Shown piece by piece: positions 1-6,214 of a DNA stretch of 6,335 nt (the stretch's first letter is position 1; the number at the start of each line of letters is the position of its first letter). The stretch lies in assembly GCA_012841845.1 (NCBI GenBank), contig DUTZ01000003.1, forward strand, positions 1 through 6,335, written 5' to 3'. Position numbers and translations under genes: made by a program. Source of the DNA: Actinomycetales bacterium (GTDB taxonomy: Bacteria > Actinomycetota > Actinomycetes > Mycobacteriales > Mycobacteriaceae). The notes under the pieces were generated by a model, which made no database searches, had not been told where the DNA came from, and saw only the letters and a program-made list of their open reading frames with translations.

Positions 1-1371
1 GACAAGGTCGACACCGAGATCCCCTCCCCCGTCGCCGGCACCCTGCTGGAGATCGTCGCCGAGGAGGACGAGACCGTCGAGGTGGGCGCCAAGCTCGCCG
101 TCATCGGCGACGAGTCCGACGCCGACGACGCCGACGATGACGACGACGATGACGCGGCCGAGCCCGAGGACGAGGGCACCCCCGAGGAGGCCGAGGAGGC
201 CCGCCCGGACGACGCGGACAAGCAGGCCGAGGGCGACGCCACGGACGCCTCCGGCGCCGAGGAGCAGGACGACGCGTCCGGCAAGACCCCGGACGCCGAG
301 AAGAAGGCCGCGGAGAAGGCGGACGCCAGGACCGCGGAGAAGTCCGAGAAGAAGCCCGCGAAGGACGAGTCGTCGGAGGGTACCCCGAAGCGGGCCGAGC
401 CCGCGGCGGCTGCCAAGGCGGGCACGACGCCCTACGTCACCCCGCTCGTGCGCAAGCTCGCGCAGGAGCACGGCGTGGACCTGGAGACGGTCAAGGGCAC
501 CGGCATCGGTGGCCGCATCCGCAAGCAGGACATCCTCGCCGCGGCCAAGGGCGAGGGCGAGGGCGCCGACTCCGGTGCCGAGGCCCCCGCCGCGGAGAAG
601 AAGGCCTCCGGCGGCCCGTCGAGCGCCGGGGTCCGTCCCGAGCTCGCCGAGCTGCGCGGCACCACCCAGAAGGCCAACCGGATCCGCAAGATCACGGCGC
701 AGAAGACCCGCGAGTCGCTGCAGCAGAGCGCCCAGCTCACGCAGGTCTTCGAGGTGGACATGACCCGGGTGGCCCAGCTGCGGGCCGAGGTCAAGGAGCA
801 GTTCGCCGAGAAGCACGACGTCAAGCTGACGTACCTGCCGTTCTACGCGAAGGCCGTGGTCGAGGCCCTGGTCTCGCACCCGAACGTCAACGCGTCGTAC
901 GACGAGGAGTCCAACGAGATCACCTACCACGAGTCGGTGAACCTCGGCATCGCGGTGGACACCGAGAAGGGCCTGCTCTCGCCGGTCATCAAGGACGCGC
1001 AGGACATGGACATCCCGGCCCTGGCCAAGGCAATCATCGACCTGGCCGAGCGGGCGCGGGCGTCCAAGCTCACGCCCAACGACCTGTCGGGCGGCACGTT
1101 CACCATCACCAACATCGGCAGCGAGGGCGCGCTGTTCGACACGCCGATCCTCGTGCCGCCGCAGGCGGCGATGCTCGGCACCGGCGCGATCGTGCGGCGC
1201 CCGGTGGTGGACTCGGACGACGACGGCGAGGCGATCGCCATCCGGTCGATGGGCTACATCCCGCTGACCTACGATCACCGCCTCATCGACGGCGCCGACG
1301 CCGGCCGCTTCCTCACCACGGTCAAGGACCGGCTGCAGAAGGCGGAGTTCGAGGGCGATCTCGGGCTGTAG
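1..1371 (+). CDS. sucB: E2 acyltransferase of 2-oxoacid dehydrogenase complex (5'-truncated by window)
   Basis: Dihydrolipoamide acyltransferase, the lipoate-bearing E2 core of the pyruvate and/or 2-oxoglutarate dehydrogenase complex; cytoplasmic. The reading frame is open from base 1, so the start lies upstream; 456 residues are visible. Order: the second half of a lipoyl domain, with the lipoylated lysine in [10 protein letters not shown] (bases 4-6); a very acidic linker (about 109-429); the peripheral E3/E1-binding domain (about 430-546, [16 protein letters not shown] ... GGRIRKQDI); a second linker; and the catalytic acyltransferase domain (about 650-1371), with [20 protein letters not shown] and the active-site DHRLIDG (His codon 1276, Asp codon 1288). 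The C-terminus closely resembles what I recall of mycobacterial DlaT. In this order a single E2 usually serves pyruvate dehydrogenase and also joins the 2-oxoglutarate complex, so the names sucB, dlaT and aceF are all used; which substrate is meant cannot be decided here. The downstream lipB-lipA pair makes its cofactor. Confidence 0.95.
   Translation, partial: DKVDTEIPSPVAGTLLEIVAEEDETVEVGAKLAVIGDESDADDADDDDDDDAAEPEDEGTPEEAEEARPDDADKQAEGDATDASGAEEQDDASGKTPDAEKKAAEKADARTAEKSEKKPAKDESSEGTPKRAEPAAAAKAGTTPYVTPLVRKLAQEHGVDLETVKGTGIGGRIRKQDILAAAKGEGEGADSGAEAPAAEKKASGGPSSAGVRPELAELRGTTQKANRIRKITAQKTRESLQQSAQLTQVFEVDMTRVAQLRAEVKEQFAEKHDVKLTYLPFYAKAVVEALVSHPNVNASYDEESNEITYHESVNLGIAVDTEKGLLSPVIKDAQDMDIPALAKAIIDLAERARASKLTPNDLSGGTFTITNIGSEGALFDTPILVPPQAAMLGTGAIVRRPVVDSDDDGEAIAIRSMGYIPLTYDHRLIDGADAGRFLTTVKDRLQKAEFEGDLGL
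109..429 (+). other. Acidic, low-complexity linker between lipoyl and E3-binding domains
   Basis: About 107 residues of the E2 protein, almost wholly Asp, Glu, Ala, Lys and Pro. It opens with an Asp-rich run (bases 118-153, including seven Asp codons in a row at 133-153 that mix GAC and GAT), continues Glu/Asp-rich, then becomes Lys/Ala/Glu-rich before the E3-binding domain. E2 linkers are usually Ala/Pro-rich swinging arms; this one is longer and more acidic than the usual form. It stays in frame and the downstream domains are intact, so it is a real part of the protein. Confidence 0.8.
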
Positions 1372-1388
1372 TCACGACGTACGCCACG

Positions 1389-1423
1389 CGACGGGCGTCC
1401 TCCCCCGCGGAGGGCGCCCGTCG
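1389..1423 (+). terminator. Strong hairpin, likely terminator of the E2 gene
   Basis: A 15-bp stem (1389-1403 with 1409-1423, one G-T pair) closes a 5-base loop, CCCGC. It begins 18 bases after the E2 stop codon. No T-rich run follows (GTCGTCATCC), which is common for terminators of high-GC actinobacteria. It lies just before the lipB promoter and probably separates E2 transcription from lipB. Confidence 0.75.
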
Positions 1424-1444
1424 TCGTCATCCCTGACCCACGCC

Positions 1445-1458
1445 TACTCTGGACGGCA
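1445..1458 (+). promoter_or_regulatory. Putative leaderless promoter of lipB (-10 TACTCT)
   Basis: TACTCT at 1445-1450 fits the actinobacterial TANNNT -10 box. Seven bases (GGACGGC) separate it from the lipB ATG, so transcription would start at or within a base of the start codon. No convincing -35 box is seen and there is no properly spaced Shine-Dalgarno sequence. Inferred from layout only. Confidence 0.55.
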
Positions 1459-2135
1459 TGTCCCATACCGGTCAGTCCCTGCGCCGCGATCCGGCCGAGC
1501 CGGAGATCCGCCGCCTCGGCACCGTCGAGTACACCCCCACCTGGGAGCTGCAGCGCACGCTCGCCACCGAACGGGCCGACGGTCTCCGGGGCGACACGCT
1601 GCTGTTGCTGGAGCACCCGCCCACGTACACGGCGGGCAAGCGCACCGAACCGTCGGACCGCCCCGTCGACGGCACGCCGGTGGTCGACGTGGACCGGGGC
1701 GGCCGCATCACGTGGCACGGCCCGGGCCAGCTCGTCGGGTATCCCCTCGTGGCGCTCGCCGAGCCGGTGGACGTGGTGGAGTTCGTCCGCCGCATCGAGC
1801 AGGCGCTCATCACCACCTGCGCCCGGCTCGGGGTCGAGGCCGGCCGGGTCGAGGGCCGCTCGGGGGTGTGGTGCACGGCCGACGGCGACCGGCCCGAGCG
1901 CAAGATCGCGGCCATCGGGATCCGGGTGCAGCGGGGCGTGACGATGCACGGCTTCGCCCTCAACTGCGACTGCGACCTCGGCGCGTACTCCCGGATCGTC
2001 CCCTGCGGCATCGCCGACGCCGGTGTCACCTCGCTCTCGGCGGAGCTCGGCCGGGACGTCACGGTGGCCGAGGTGCTCGACCAGGTCACCACCGACCTGG
2101 TAGACGCCCTCGACGGCCGGCTGCCCGTGTCCTGA
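1458..2135 (+). CDS. lipB: Octanoyltransferase LipB
   Basis: Moves the octanoyl group from acyl carrier protein to the target lysine of lipoyl domains, the first step of de novo protein lipoylation; cytoplasmic. The 225-residue length fits the family. Visible motifs: [13 protein letters not shown] (48-60), [17 protein letters not shown] (81-97), the catalytic lysine in [11 protein letters not shown] (Lys149), the substrate-pocket stretch [12 protein letters not shown], and the catalytic cysteine in IVPCGI (Cys183), followed by TSLSAELGR. These match the Cys/Lys dyad known for mycobacterial LipB. The ATG is the only sensible start, as the frame has no good start just upstream and a -10-like TACTCT sits seven bases before it. 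The gene is followed after 21 bases by lipA, which completes the pathway; the E2 gene upstream encodes a substrate. No unusual residues noted. Confidence 0.97.
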   Translation: MSHTGQSLRRDPAEPEIRRLGTVEYTPTWELQRTLATERADGLRGDTLLLLEHPPTYTAGKRTEPSDRPVDGTPVVDVDRGGRITWHGPGQLVGYPLVALAEPVDVVEFVRRIEQALITTCARLGVEAGRVEGRSGVWCTADGDRPERKIAAIGIRVQRGVTMHGFALNCDCDLGAYSRIVPCGIADAGVTSLSAELGRDVTVAEVLDQVTTDLVDALDGRLPVS

Positions 2136-2143
2136 AAGCGGCG

Positions 2144-2157
2144 TACCCTCGGGGTCG
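2144..2157 (+). promoter_or_regulatory. Putative leaderless promoter of lipA (-10 TACCCT)
   Basis: TACCCT at 2144-2149 lies within the 21-base lipB-lipA gap and is followed by seven bases (CGGGGTC) and the lipA GTG. No -35 box is evident. If active, lipA is transcribed from its own leaderless start as well as possibly by read-through from lipB. Confidence 0.5.
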
Positions 2158-3167
2158 TGACTGTGACTCCCGAAGGCCGCAAGCTGCTCCGCATCGAGGC
2201 CCGTAACGCCGAGACCCCGATCGAACGCAAGCCGTCGTGGATCCGCACCCGCGCCACCATGGGCCCGGAGTACAAGGAACTCAAGGGCCTCGTGCGCGGC
2301 GGCGGGCTGCACACGGTGTGCGAGGAGGCGGGCTGCCCCAACATCTACGAGTGTTGGGAGGACCGCGAGGCCACCTTCCTCATCGGCGGCGAGCAGTGCA
2401 CGCGGCGGTGCGACTTCTGCCAGATCGACACCGGGAAGCCGAGCGCCCTGGACCGTGACGAGCCGCGGCGCGTGGCCGAGTCGGTGCGCGAGATGGGCCT
2501 GCGCTACTCCACGATCACCGGGGTGGCACGAGACGACCTGGAGGACGGCGGCGCGTGGCTGTACGCGGAGACCGTCCGCAAGATCCACGAACTCAACCCC
2601 AATACGGGTGTCGAGAACCTCATCCCCGACTTCAACGGGAACCCGGACCAGCTCGCCGAGGTCTTCGACTCCCGCCCCGAGGTGCTCGCGCACAACCTCG
2701 AGACGGTGCCGCGGGTGTTCAAACGCATCCGCCCTGCCTTCCGCTACGACCGTTCGCTCGAGGTGATCCGCGCCGCCCGTGACTTCGGTCTGGTGACCAA
2801 GTCCAACCTCATCCTCGGCATGGGCGAGACCACCGAGGAGATCGTCGAGGCCATGCGCGACCTGCACTCCGCGGGCTGCGACCTCATCACCATCACCCAG
2901 TACCTGCGCCCGAGCGCGCGGCACCACCCCATCGACCGGTGGGTCAAGCCCGAGGAGTTCGTCGAGCTGTCGGACCAGGCGCGCGAGATCGGGTTCGCCG
3001 GCGTCATGGCCGGGCCGCTGGTGCGGTCCTCGTACCGCGCGGGCAAGCTCTACGCCCAGGCCATGGCGCACCGTGGCCAGGACGTTCCGGACAACCTCCG
3101 CCACCTCACCACCGAGGGCTCCGCCGCCCAGGAGGCCTCGAGCGTGCTAGAACGCACCCGCGCCTGA
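2157..3167 (+). CDS. lipA: Lipoyl synthase LipA (radical SAM)
   Basis: Inserts two sulfur atoms into the octanoyl chain on lipoyl domains, producing lipoate; a cytoplasmic radical SAM enzyme with two 4Fe-4S clusters. In the 336-residue protein, the auxiliary-cluster cysteines are C55, C60 and C66 ([14 protein letters not shown]), the SAM-cluster motif is CTRRCDFC (C81, C85, C88), and the conserved RSSY near the C-terminus (290-293) holds the serine that ligates the auxiliary cluster. Other family blocks present are [38 protein letters not shown] and TQYLRPS. The GTG start at 2157 gives the family N-terminus ([21 protein letters not shown]); a second in-frame GTG at 2163 would drop only two residues. 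About 35 residues after the RSSY region form a polar tail slightly longer than I recall for the M. tuberculosis enzyme. Works directly after LipB. Confidence 0.98.
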   Translation: MTVTPEGRKLLRIEARNAETPIERKPSWIRTRATMGPEYKELKGLVRGGGLHTVCEEAGCPNIYECWEDREATFLIGGEQCTRRCDFCQIDTGKPSALDRDEPRRVAESVREMGLRYSTITGVARDDLEDGGAWLYAETVRKIHELNPNTGVENLIPDFNGNPDQLAEVFDSRPEVLAHNLETVPRVFKRIRPAFRYDRSLEVIRAARDFGLVTKSNLILGMGETTEEIVEAMRDLHSAGCDLITITQYLRPSARHHPIDRWVKPEEFVELSDQAREIGFAGVMAGPLVRSSYRAGKLYAQAMAHRGQDVPDNLRHLTTEGSAAQEASSVLERTRA

Positions 3168-3199
3168 GCCGCGGTTCCCGACCCGTGGTGTCCGCCACG

Positions 3200-3213
3200 T
3201 ATCCTGGTGGGCA
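3200..3213 (+). promoter_or_regulatory. Putative leaderless promoter of the DUF4191 gene (-10 TATCCT)
   Basis: TATCCT at 3200-3205 is followed by seven bases (GGTGGGC) and then ATG at 3213. This spacing supports ATG 3213 over the in-frame GTG at 3207, which would start only one base after the hexamer. A weak 5-bp inverted repeat (CGTGG 3184-3188, CCACG 3195-3199) abuts the hexamer. Confidence 0.5.
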
Positions 3214-3968
3214 TGGCGAAGAGCGAGGTCAGCAAGGCGGACAAGAAGGCGGCCCGGGCCGCACGGCGGCAGGCCGCCAAGGAGCAGCGCGGCCAGATGT
3301 GGCAGGCGCTCAAGATCCAGTCCAAGCAGGACAAGCTCCTGTGGCCGCTGATGATCGGCGCCGTGGTGCTCTCGGCCGCGGTGTTCTTCCTCCTGGGCAT
3401 GCTGTGGGGCGGGCAGTGGTGGATGCTGCCGCTGGGTGTGCTCGTGGGCGTGATGCTCGCCATGCTCGTCTTCACCCGACGCGTCCAGAACACCGTCTAC
3501 GCGCGGGCCGAGGGCCAGCCGGGCGCGGCCGCGTGGGCGCTCGACCAGCTCCGCTCGGGGTGGCGCGTGAGCCAGGCCGTGGCCGCCACGACCAACTTCG
3601 ACGCCGTGCACCGCGTGGTCGGCCGCTGCGGGATCGTGCTCGTGGGCGAGGGGCAGCCGCACCGGCTCAAGCCGCTCATGACGCAGGAGAAGAAGAAGGT
3701 CGCCCGGATCGTGGGCGACACCCCGATCTACGAGCTCATCGTGGGCGAGGAGGAGGGCGCGAGCCCCGAGCAGGTGCCGTTGCGCAAGCTCACCCGCCGG
3801 CTCACCCGCTACCCGATGAACATCAACCGGGCGAAGGTCGACGCGCTCGACGGCCGCCTCCGCGCGCTGAGCACCAAGACCGGCATCCAGAACCAGATGC
3901 CCAAGGGCCCGCTCCCGCAGGGTGCCAAGGTCCGCAACATGCAGCGCTCCGCCCGGCGCCGCAGCTGA
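3213..3968 (+). CDS. DUF4191 family membrane protein, function unknown
   Basis: A 251-residue protein of the actinobacterial DUF4191 family (counterpart of Rv2219 by position and make-up). It has a strongly basic N-terminus, rich in Lys, Arg and Ala (residues 3-41, probably helical and cytoplasmic), two closely spaced membrane helices (about 42-65 and 69-88, joined by a short GGQWW turn), then a cytoplasmic domain of about 160 residues with conserved-looking blocks: VYARAEGQPGAAAWALDQL, GRCGIVLVGEG, RYPMNINR and a basic end. No catalytic motif is recognised. The start is taken as ATG 3213; GTG 3207 would add two residues. It follows lipA by 45 bases and in this order normally stays next to lipA and glnA, but that does not establish a function. 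The stop codon lies inside a 17-bp tandem repeat. I am sure it is a gene, less so of the family name. Confidence 0.9.
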   Translation: MAKSEVSKADKKAARAARRQAAKEQRGQMWQALKIQSKQDKLLWPLMIGAVVLSAAVFFLLGMLWGGQWWMLPLGVLVGVMLAMLVFTRRVQNTVYARAEGQPGAAAWALDQLRSGWRVSQAVAATTNFDAVHRVVGRCGIVLVGEGQPHRLKPLMTQEKKKVARIVGDTPIYELIVGEEEGASPEQVPLRKLTRRLTRYPMNINRAKVDALDGRLRALSTKTGIQNQMPKGPLPQGAKVRNMQRSARRRS

Positions 3969-3996
3969 TCCGGCGCCGCAGCTGATCCGGCGCCGC
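3953..3996. repeat. 17-bp tandem repeat spanning the DUF4191 stop codon
   Basis: CCGGCGCCGCAGCTGAT occurs at 3953-3969 and again at 3970-3986, followed by its first 10 bases at 3987-3996. The first copy contains the DUF4191 TGA (3966-3968). Each unit carries two 6-bp palindromes (GGCGCC, CAGCTG), so copies can fold on one another on either strand. Confidence 0.9.
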
Positions 3997-4003
3997 GGCC
4001 GGA
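3972..4003. terminator. Possible two-way terminator between converging genes
   Basis: The 36 bases between the DUF4191 stop and the RDD stop are nearly all G+C and can form small hairpins, for example TCCGGC (3986-3991) with GCCGGA (3998-4003), or the GGCGCC copies with each other. There is no T-run on either strand. A terminator is expected here because the genes converge, but the fold is weak and ambiguous. Confidence 0.3.
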
Positions 4004-4004
4004 C

Positions 4005-4493
4005 TCAGCGGGTGCGGATGAGCGCGGTTCCCGTGGCGCGGTCGTGCATGCCGCGGCCGTCCTCGTCCTGGATGAGCGGCGGCAGCAGGAAGACGATGAA
4101 GAGCACGCGGACGACCGAGCGCCACAGTCCGACCCGCTCGGGGGCGTCGATCCTGGCGACCCCGAGCCCCAGCAGCGCCTGACCGGGAGTCTGGGCGAAG
4201 AGCCACACGCAGATCACGCCGATGACGCCCCACAGGAAGAGGACGGCCCAGCTGGCGACGCCGGCGAAGCTCTCCGCGCCGAAGGCGCCGGGCCCGGCCA
4301 CGGCGACGGTCGCCCCGACGATCGCGTACGCCAGGAGCCAGTCCACGAGGAGCGCACCCACGCGCACCCCCAGCGAGGCGATCGAGCCCTCGCCGTACTC
4401 GGGCAGGCCGAGCCGCTCGCCCTTGTAGGCCTGTTCCGGCCCGTCGCCGGAGGAGGTGGGGCCCGTGAGCCAGGATCCGGTGAGTTCACGCAT
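4005..4493 (-). CDS. RDD family membrane protein
   Basis: A 162-residue small integral membrane protein. After a polar N-terminal stretch (1-38) come three hydrophobic segments, about 41-66, 80-102 and 125-140. RDD features are visible: Arg44 and Asp51 in the first helix (LGVRVGALLVDWLL), the QTPGQALLGLGV loop (101-112), and a late HDRATGT (150-156) supplying the last Asp. These match the Arg-Asp-Asp pattern that names the family. Some RDD proteins have been linked to ion transport, but no function can be assigned here. The start at 4493 (MRELTGSW) is chosen because it sits seven bases after a TACCCT hexamer and gives a family-like length; the frame remains open upstream to 4691, but that extension is low-complexity and would run through the glnA control region. 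By position it matches Rv2219A. It converges with the DUF4191 gene and diverges from glnA. Confidence 0.88.
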   Translation of the reverse strand: MRELTGSWLTGPTSSGDGPEQAYKGERLGLPEYGEGSIASLGVRVGALLVDWLLAYAIVGATVAVAGPGAFGAESFAGVASWAVLFLWGVIGVICVWLFAQTPGQALLGLGVARIDAPERVGLWRSVVRVLFIVFLLPPLIQDEDGRGMHDRATGTALIRTR

Positions 4494-4506
4494 GTCGACA
4501 AGGGTA
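4493..4506 (-). promoter_or_regulatory. Putative leaderless promoter of the RDD gene (-10 TACCCT)
   Basis: Read on the reverse strand, TACCCT (4506 down to 4501) is followed by seven bases (TGTCGAC) and the ATG (4493-4491). This is the same spacing as at lipB, lipA and the DUF4191 gene. No ribosome-binding site and no clear -35 box. Confidence 0.5.
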
Positions 4507-4595
4507 GCGGGGGCGGCCGGAATCCCCATGTCACCGGCCCCGCCGCCGGGGGCGACTAGGCTCGTCCCCCAGGGCCGGGACACCCGCGACGTCGC

Positions 4596-4633
4596 GTAAC
4601 ACCGCCGAAACATTCGGTTGACGGCCGGGCAAC
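4596..4633 (+). promoter_or_regulatory. GlnR-type nitrogen-control box upstream of glnA
   Basis: Four half-sites occur at exact 11-base steps: GTAAC (4596-4600), GAAAC (4607-4611), TTGAC (4618-4622) and GCAAC (4629-4633), each separated by six bases. This fits the published actinobacterial GlnR pattern GTnAC-n6-GAAAC repeated twice, with one mismatch each in the third and fourth half-sites. The centre lies about 42 bases before the predicted transcription start, a usual place for an activator overlapping the -35 region. GlnR activates glnA under nitrogen limitation in Streptomyces and mycobacteria; binding here is inferred. Confidence 0.75.
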
Positions 4634-4649
4634 ACCGCCCCCCTACCGT
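4618..4649 (+). promoter_or_regulatory. Predicted glnA promoter
   Basis: The -10 candidate TACCGT is at 4644-4649. TTGACG at 4618-4623 looks like a -35 box but is 20 bases away, too far for the usual 17, and it also forms part of the GlnR box. The promoter therefore probably depends on the activator. Transcription would begin near 4656, giving a leader of about 55 bases. Confidence 0.55.
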
Positions 4650-4699
4650 GAGGTCATCGCACGACGGGAGGCACCGGTCACCCGCCGCCAAGAGAGACG

Positions 4700-4704
4700 A
4701 GGAG
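4700..4704 (+). promoter_or_regulatory. Ribosome-binding site of glnA
   Basis: AGGAG, seven bases before the GTG at 4712, is a good Shine-Dalgarno match. It fixes the GTG as the start and is the only clear ribosome-binding site in the window. Confidence 0.85.
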
Positions 4705-4711
4705 CGACACC

Positions 4712-6145
4712 GTGGGATTCTCCACTCCGGACGAGGTCATCAAGTACATCAAGGACGAGGGCGTCGAGTACGTCGACATCCGGTTCACCGACCTGCCGGG
4801 TAACGAGCAGCACTTCACCATCGCCGCCGCCGCGTTCGACGAGGACGTGTTCGAGGACGGCCTGGCGTTCGACGGCTCGTCGATCCGCGGGTTCCAGTCG
4901 ATCCACGAGTCCGACATGATGCTGCTCCCCGACGTCGCCACGGCCCGTCTGGACCAGTTCCGGGCCGCCAAGACGCTCAACATCAGCTGCTTCGTCCACG
5001 ACCCCTTCACCCGCGAGGCCTACAGCCGCGATCCCCGCAACGTCGCCCGCAAGGCCGAGGAGTACCTGGCCTCGACGGGCATCGCCGACACCTGCTTCTT
5101 CGGCGCCGAGGCCGAGTTCTTCGTGTTCGACTCGGTGCGGTACGGCTCCACCCCCAACAGCTCGTTCTACGAGCTGGACGCGGACTCGGCCGGCTGGAAC
5201 ACCGCCGCCGAGACCAACATCGACGGCTCGCCGAACCTCGGCTACAAGGTCCGCCCCAAGGGCGGCTACTTCCCCGTCGCCCCGTACGACCAGTACGTGG
5301 ACCTGCGCGACCAGATGTCCACCAACCTCACCAACGCGGGCTTCGAGCTCGAGCGGTTCCACCACGAGGTCGCCAGCGGGCAGCAGGAGATCAACTACAA
5401 GTTCAACACCCTGCTCCACGCCGCCGACGACGTGCAGCTGTTCAAGTACATCGTCAAGAACACGGCCTGGAAGAACGGCAAGTCCGCCACCTTCATGCCC
5501 AAGCCGATCTTCGGCGACAACGGCTCGGGCATGCACGCCCACCAGTCGCTGTGGAAGGACGGCCAGCCACTGTTCCACGACGAGTCCGGCTACGCGGGGC
5601 TGTCGGACATCGCCCGCCACTACATCGGCGGCATCCTGCACCACGCGCCGTCGCTGCTGGCCTTCACCAACCCCACGATCAACTCGTACCACCGGCTCGT
5701 CCCGGGCTACGAGGCGCCGATCAACCTCGTGTACTCGCAGCGCAACCGCTCGGCCTGTGTGCGCATCCCGATCACGGGTAACAACCCCAAGGCCAAGCGC
5801 ATCGAGTTCCGCTGCCCCGACTCCTCCGGCAACCCGTACTTCGCGTTCGCCGCGATGATGATGGCCGGACTGGACGGCGTCAAGAACAAGATCGAGCCGC
5901 TCGCGCCGGTCGACAAGGACCTCTACGAGCTCCCGCCGGAGGAGGCCGCCGACATCCCGCAGGCGCCCACCTCGCTGCCGGCCGTCATCGACCGCCTCGA
6001 GGCCGACCACGAGTACCTCACCGAGGGCGGCGTCTTCACCGAGGACCTCATCGAGAACTGGATCGCCTACAAGCGCGAGAAGGAGATCGCCCCGGTCAAC
6101 CTGCGCCCGCACCCCCACGAGTTCGAGCTCTACTACGACTGCTGA
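4712..6145 (+). CDS. glnA: Glutamine synthetase, type I
   Basis: Makes glutamine from glutamate, ammonium and ATP; the main ammonium-assimilating enzyme, a cytoplasmic dodecamer. The length, 477 residues, is normal. Visible features: the N-terminal beta-grasp domain with the Asp of LAFDGSSI (D54); metal ligands E133 and E135 ([10 protein letters not shown]), E219 ([10 protein letters not shown]), E226, H275 ([10 protein letters not shown]) and E365 ([13 protein letters not shown]); the flap Glu in PGYEAPIN (E334); and arginines in NRSACVRIP. Tyr405 in [12 protein letters not shown] is the adenylylation site used by GlnE, so this is the adenylylated GlnA1 form. The GTG start is supported by AGGAG seven bases before it and by the family N-terminus. 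An upstream GlnR-type box indicates transcriptional control by nitrogen. The last residue is Cys (FELYYDC), where relatives I recall end in Val. It is divergent from the RDD gene and is followed by a strong hairpin. Confidence 0.98.
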   Translation: MGFSTPDEVIKYIKDEGVEYVDIRFTDLPGNEQHFTIAAAAFDEDVFEDGLAFDGSSIRGFQSIHESDMMLLPDVATARLDQFRAAKTLNISCFVHDPFTREAYSRDPRNVARKAEEYLASTGIADTCFFGAEAEFFVFDSVRYGSTPNSSFYELDADSAGWNTAAETNIDGSPNLGYKVRPKGGYFPVAPYDQYVDLRDQMSTNLTNAGFELERFHHEVASGQQEINYKFNTLLHAADDVQLFKYIVKNTAWKNGKSATFMPKPIFGDNGSGMHAHQSLWKDGQPLFHDESGYAGLSDIARHYIGGILHHAPSLLAFTNPTINSYHRLVPGYEAPINLVYSQRNRSACVRIPITGNNPKAKRIEFRCPDSSGNPYFAFAAMMMAGLDGVKNKIEPLAPVDKDLYELPPEEAADIPQAPTSLPAVIDRLEADHEYLTEGGVFTEDLIENWIAYKREKEIAPVNLRPHPHEFELYYDC

Positions 6146-6156
6146 GCAGGTATACG

Positions 6157-6198
6157 CCGCGGGGCCCCGCCGGAGGATTCTCCGGAGGGGCCCCGCGG
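6157..6198. terminator. Long hairpin terminator between glnA and a converging gene
   Basis: A perfect 12-bp G+C stem (6157-6168 with 6187-6198) encloses, after one mismatch, a further stem of 5-6 bp (6170-6175 with 6180-6185) around a small loop. It starts 12 bases after the glnA stop and ends 17 bases before the stop of the reverse-strand gene, so it can serve both. Only a short TT follows on the + strand, as is usual in high-GC genomes. Confidence 0.85.
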
Positions 6199-6214
6199 TT
6201 CGTCACGTCCGGTG

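Noticed and set aside
137..763. An Arg/Pro-rich open frame overlapping the E2 gene in another + frame
   Set aside because: A frame-shifted reading of Asp/Glu/Ala codons. The E2 domains on both sides are continuous in frame 1.
1275..3104. A long open frame (609 codons) on the reverse strand across lipB and lipA
   Set aside because: It lies wholly antisense to two unmistakable enzymes. High third-position G+C removes stops from antisense frames, and its translation is Arg/Ala/Gly/Val-rich without any recognisable domain.
3184..3199. Inverted repeat CGTGG/CCACG as a lipA terminator or an operator
   Set aside because: Only 5 bp long. Too short to call either, although its position next to the DUF4191 -10 box is noted.
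4044..4559. An open frame on the + strand opposite the RDD gene
   Set aside because: The reverse strand has the RDD motifs and three membrane helices, while the + strand product is low-complexity and has no promoter or ribosome-binding site.
4557..4562. TAGGCT as a second -10 box for glnA
   Set aside because: It fits TANNNT, but has no -35 partner, lies inside a hairpin stem-loop and would place the start upstream of the GlnR box. Single hexamer matches are expected by chance.
4494..4691. N-terminal extension of the RDD protein to an upstream start
   Set aside because: It would cover the GlnR box and the glnA promoter, its sequence does not look like the family, and the ATG at 4493 has the same -10 spacing as the other genes.
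4643..6118. A long open frame (491 codons) on the reverse strand opposite glnA
   Set aside because: Antisense to a complete glutamine synthetase. The Val/Gly/Arg-rich translation is the usual mirror of GC-rich codons.
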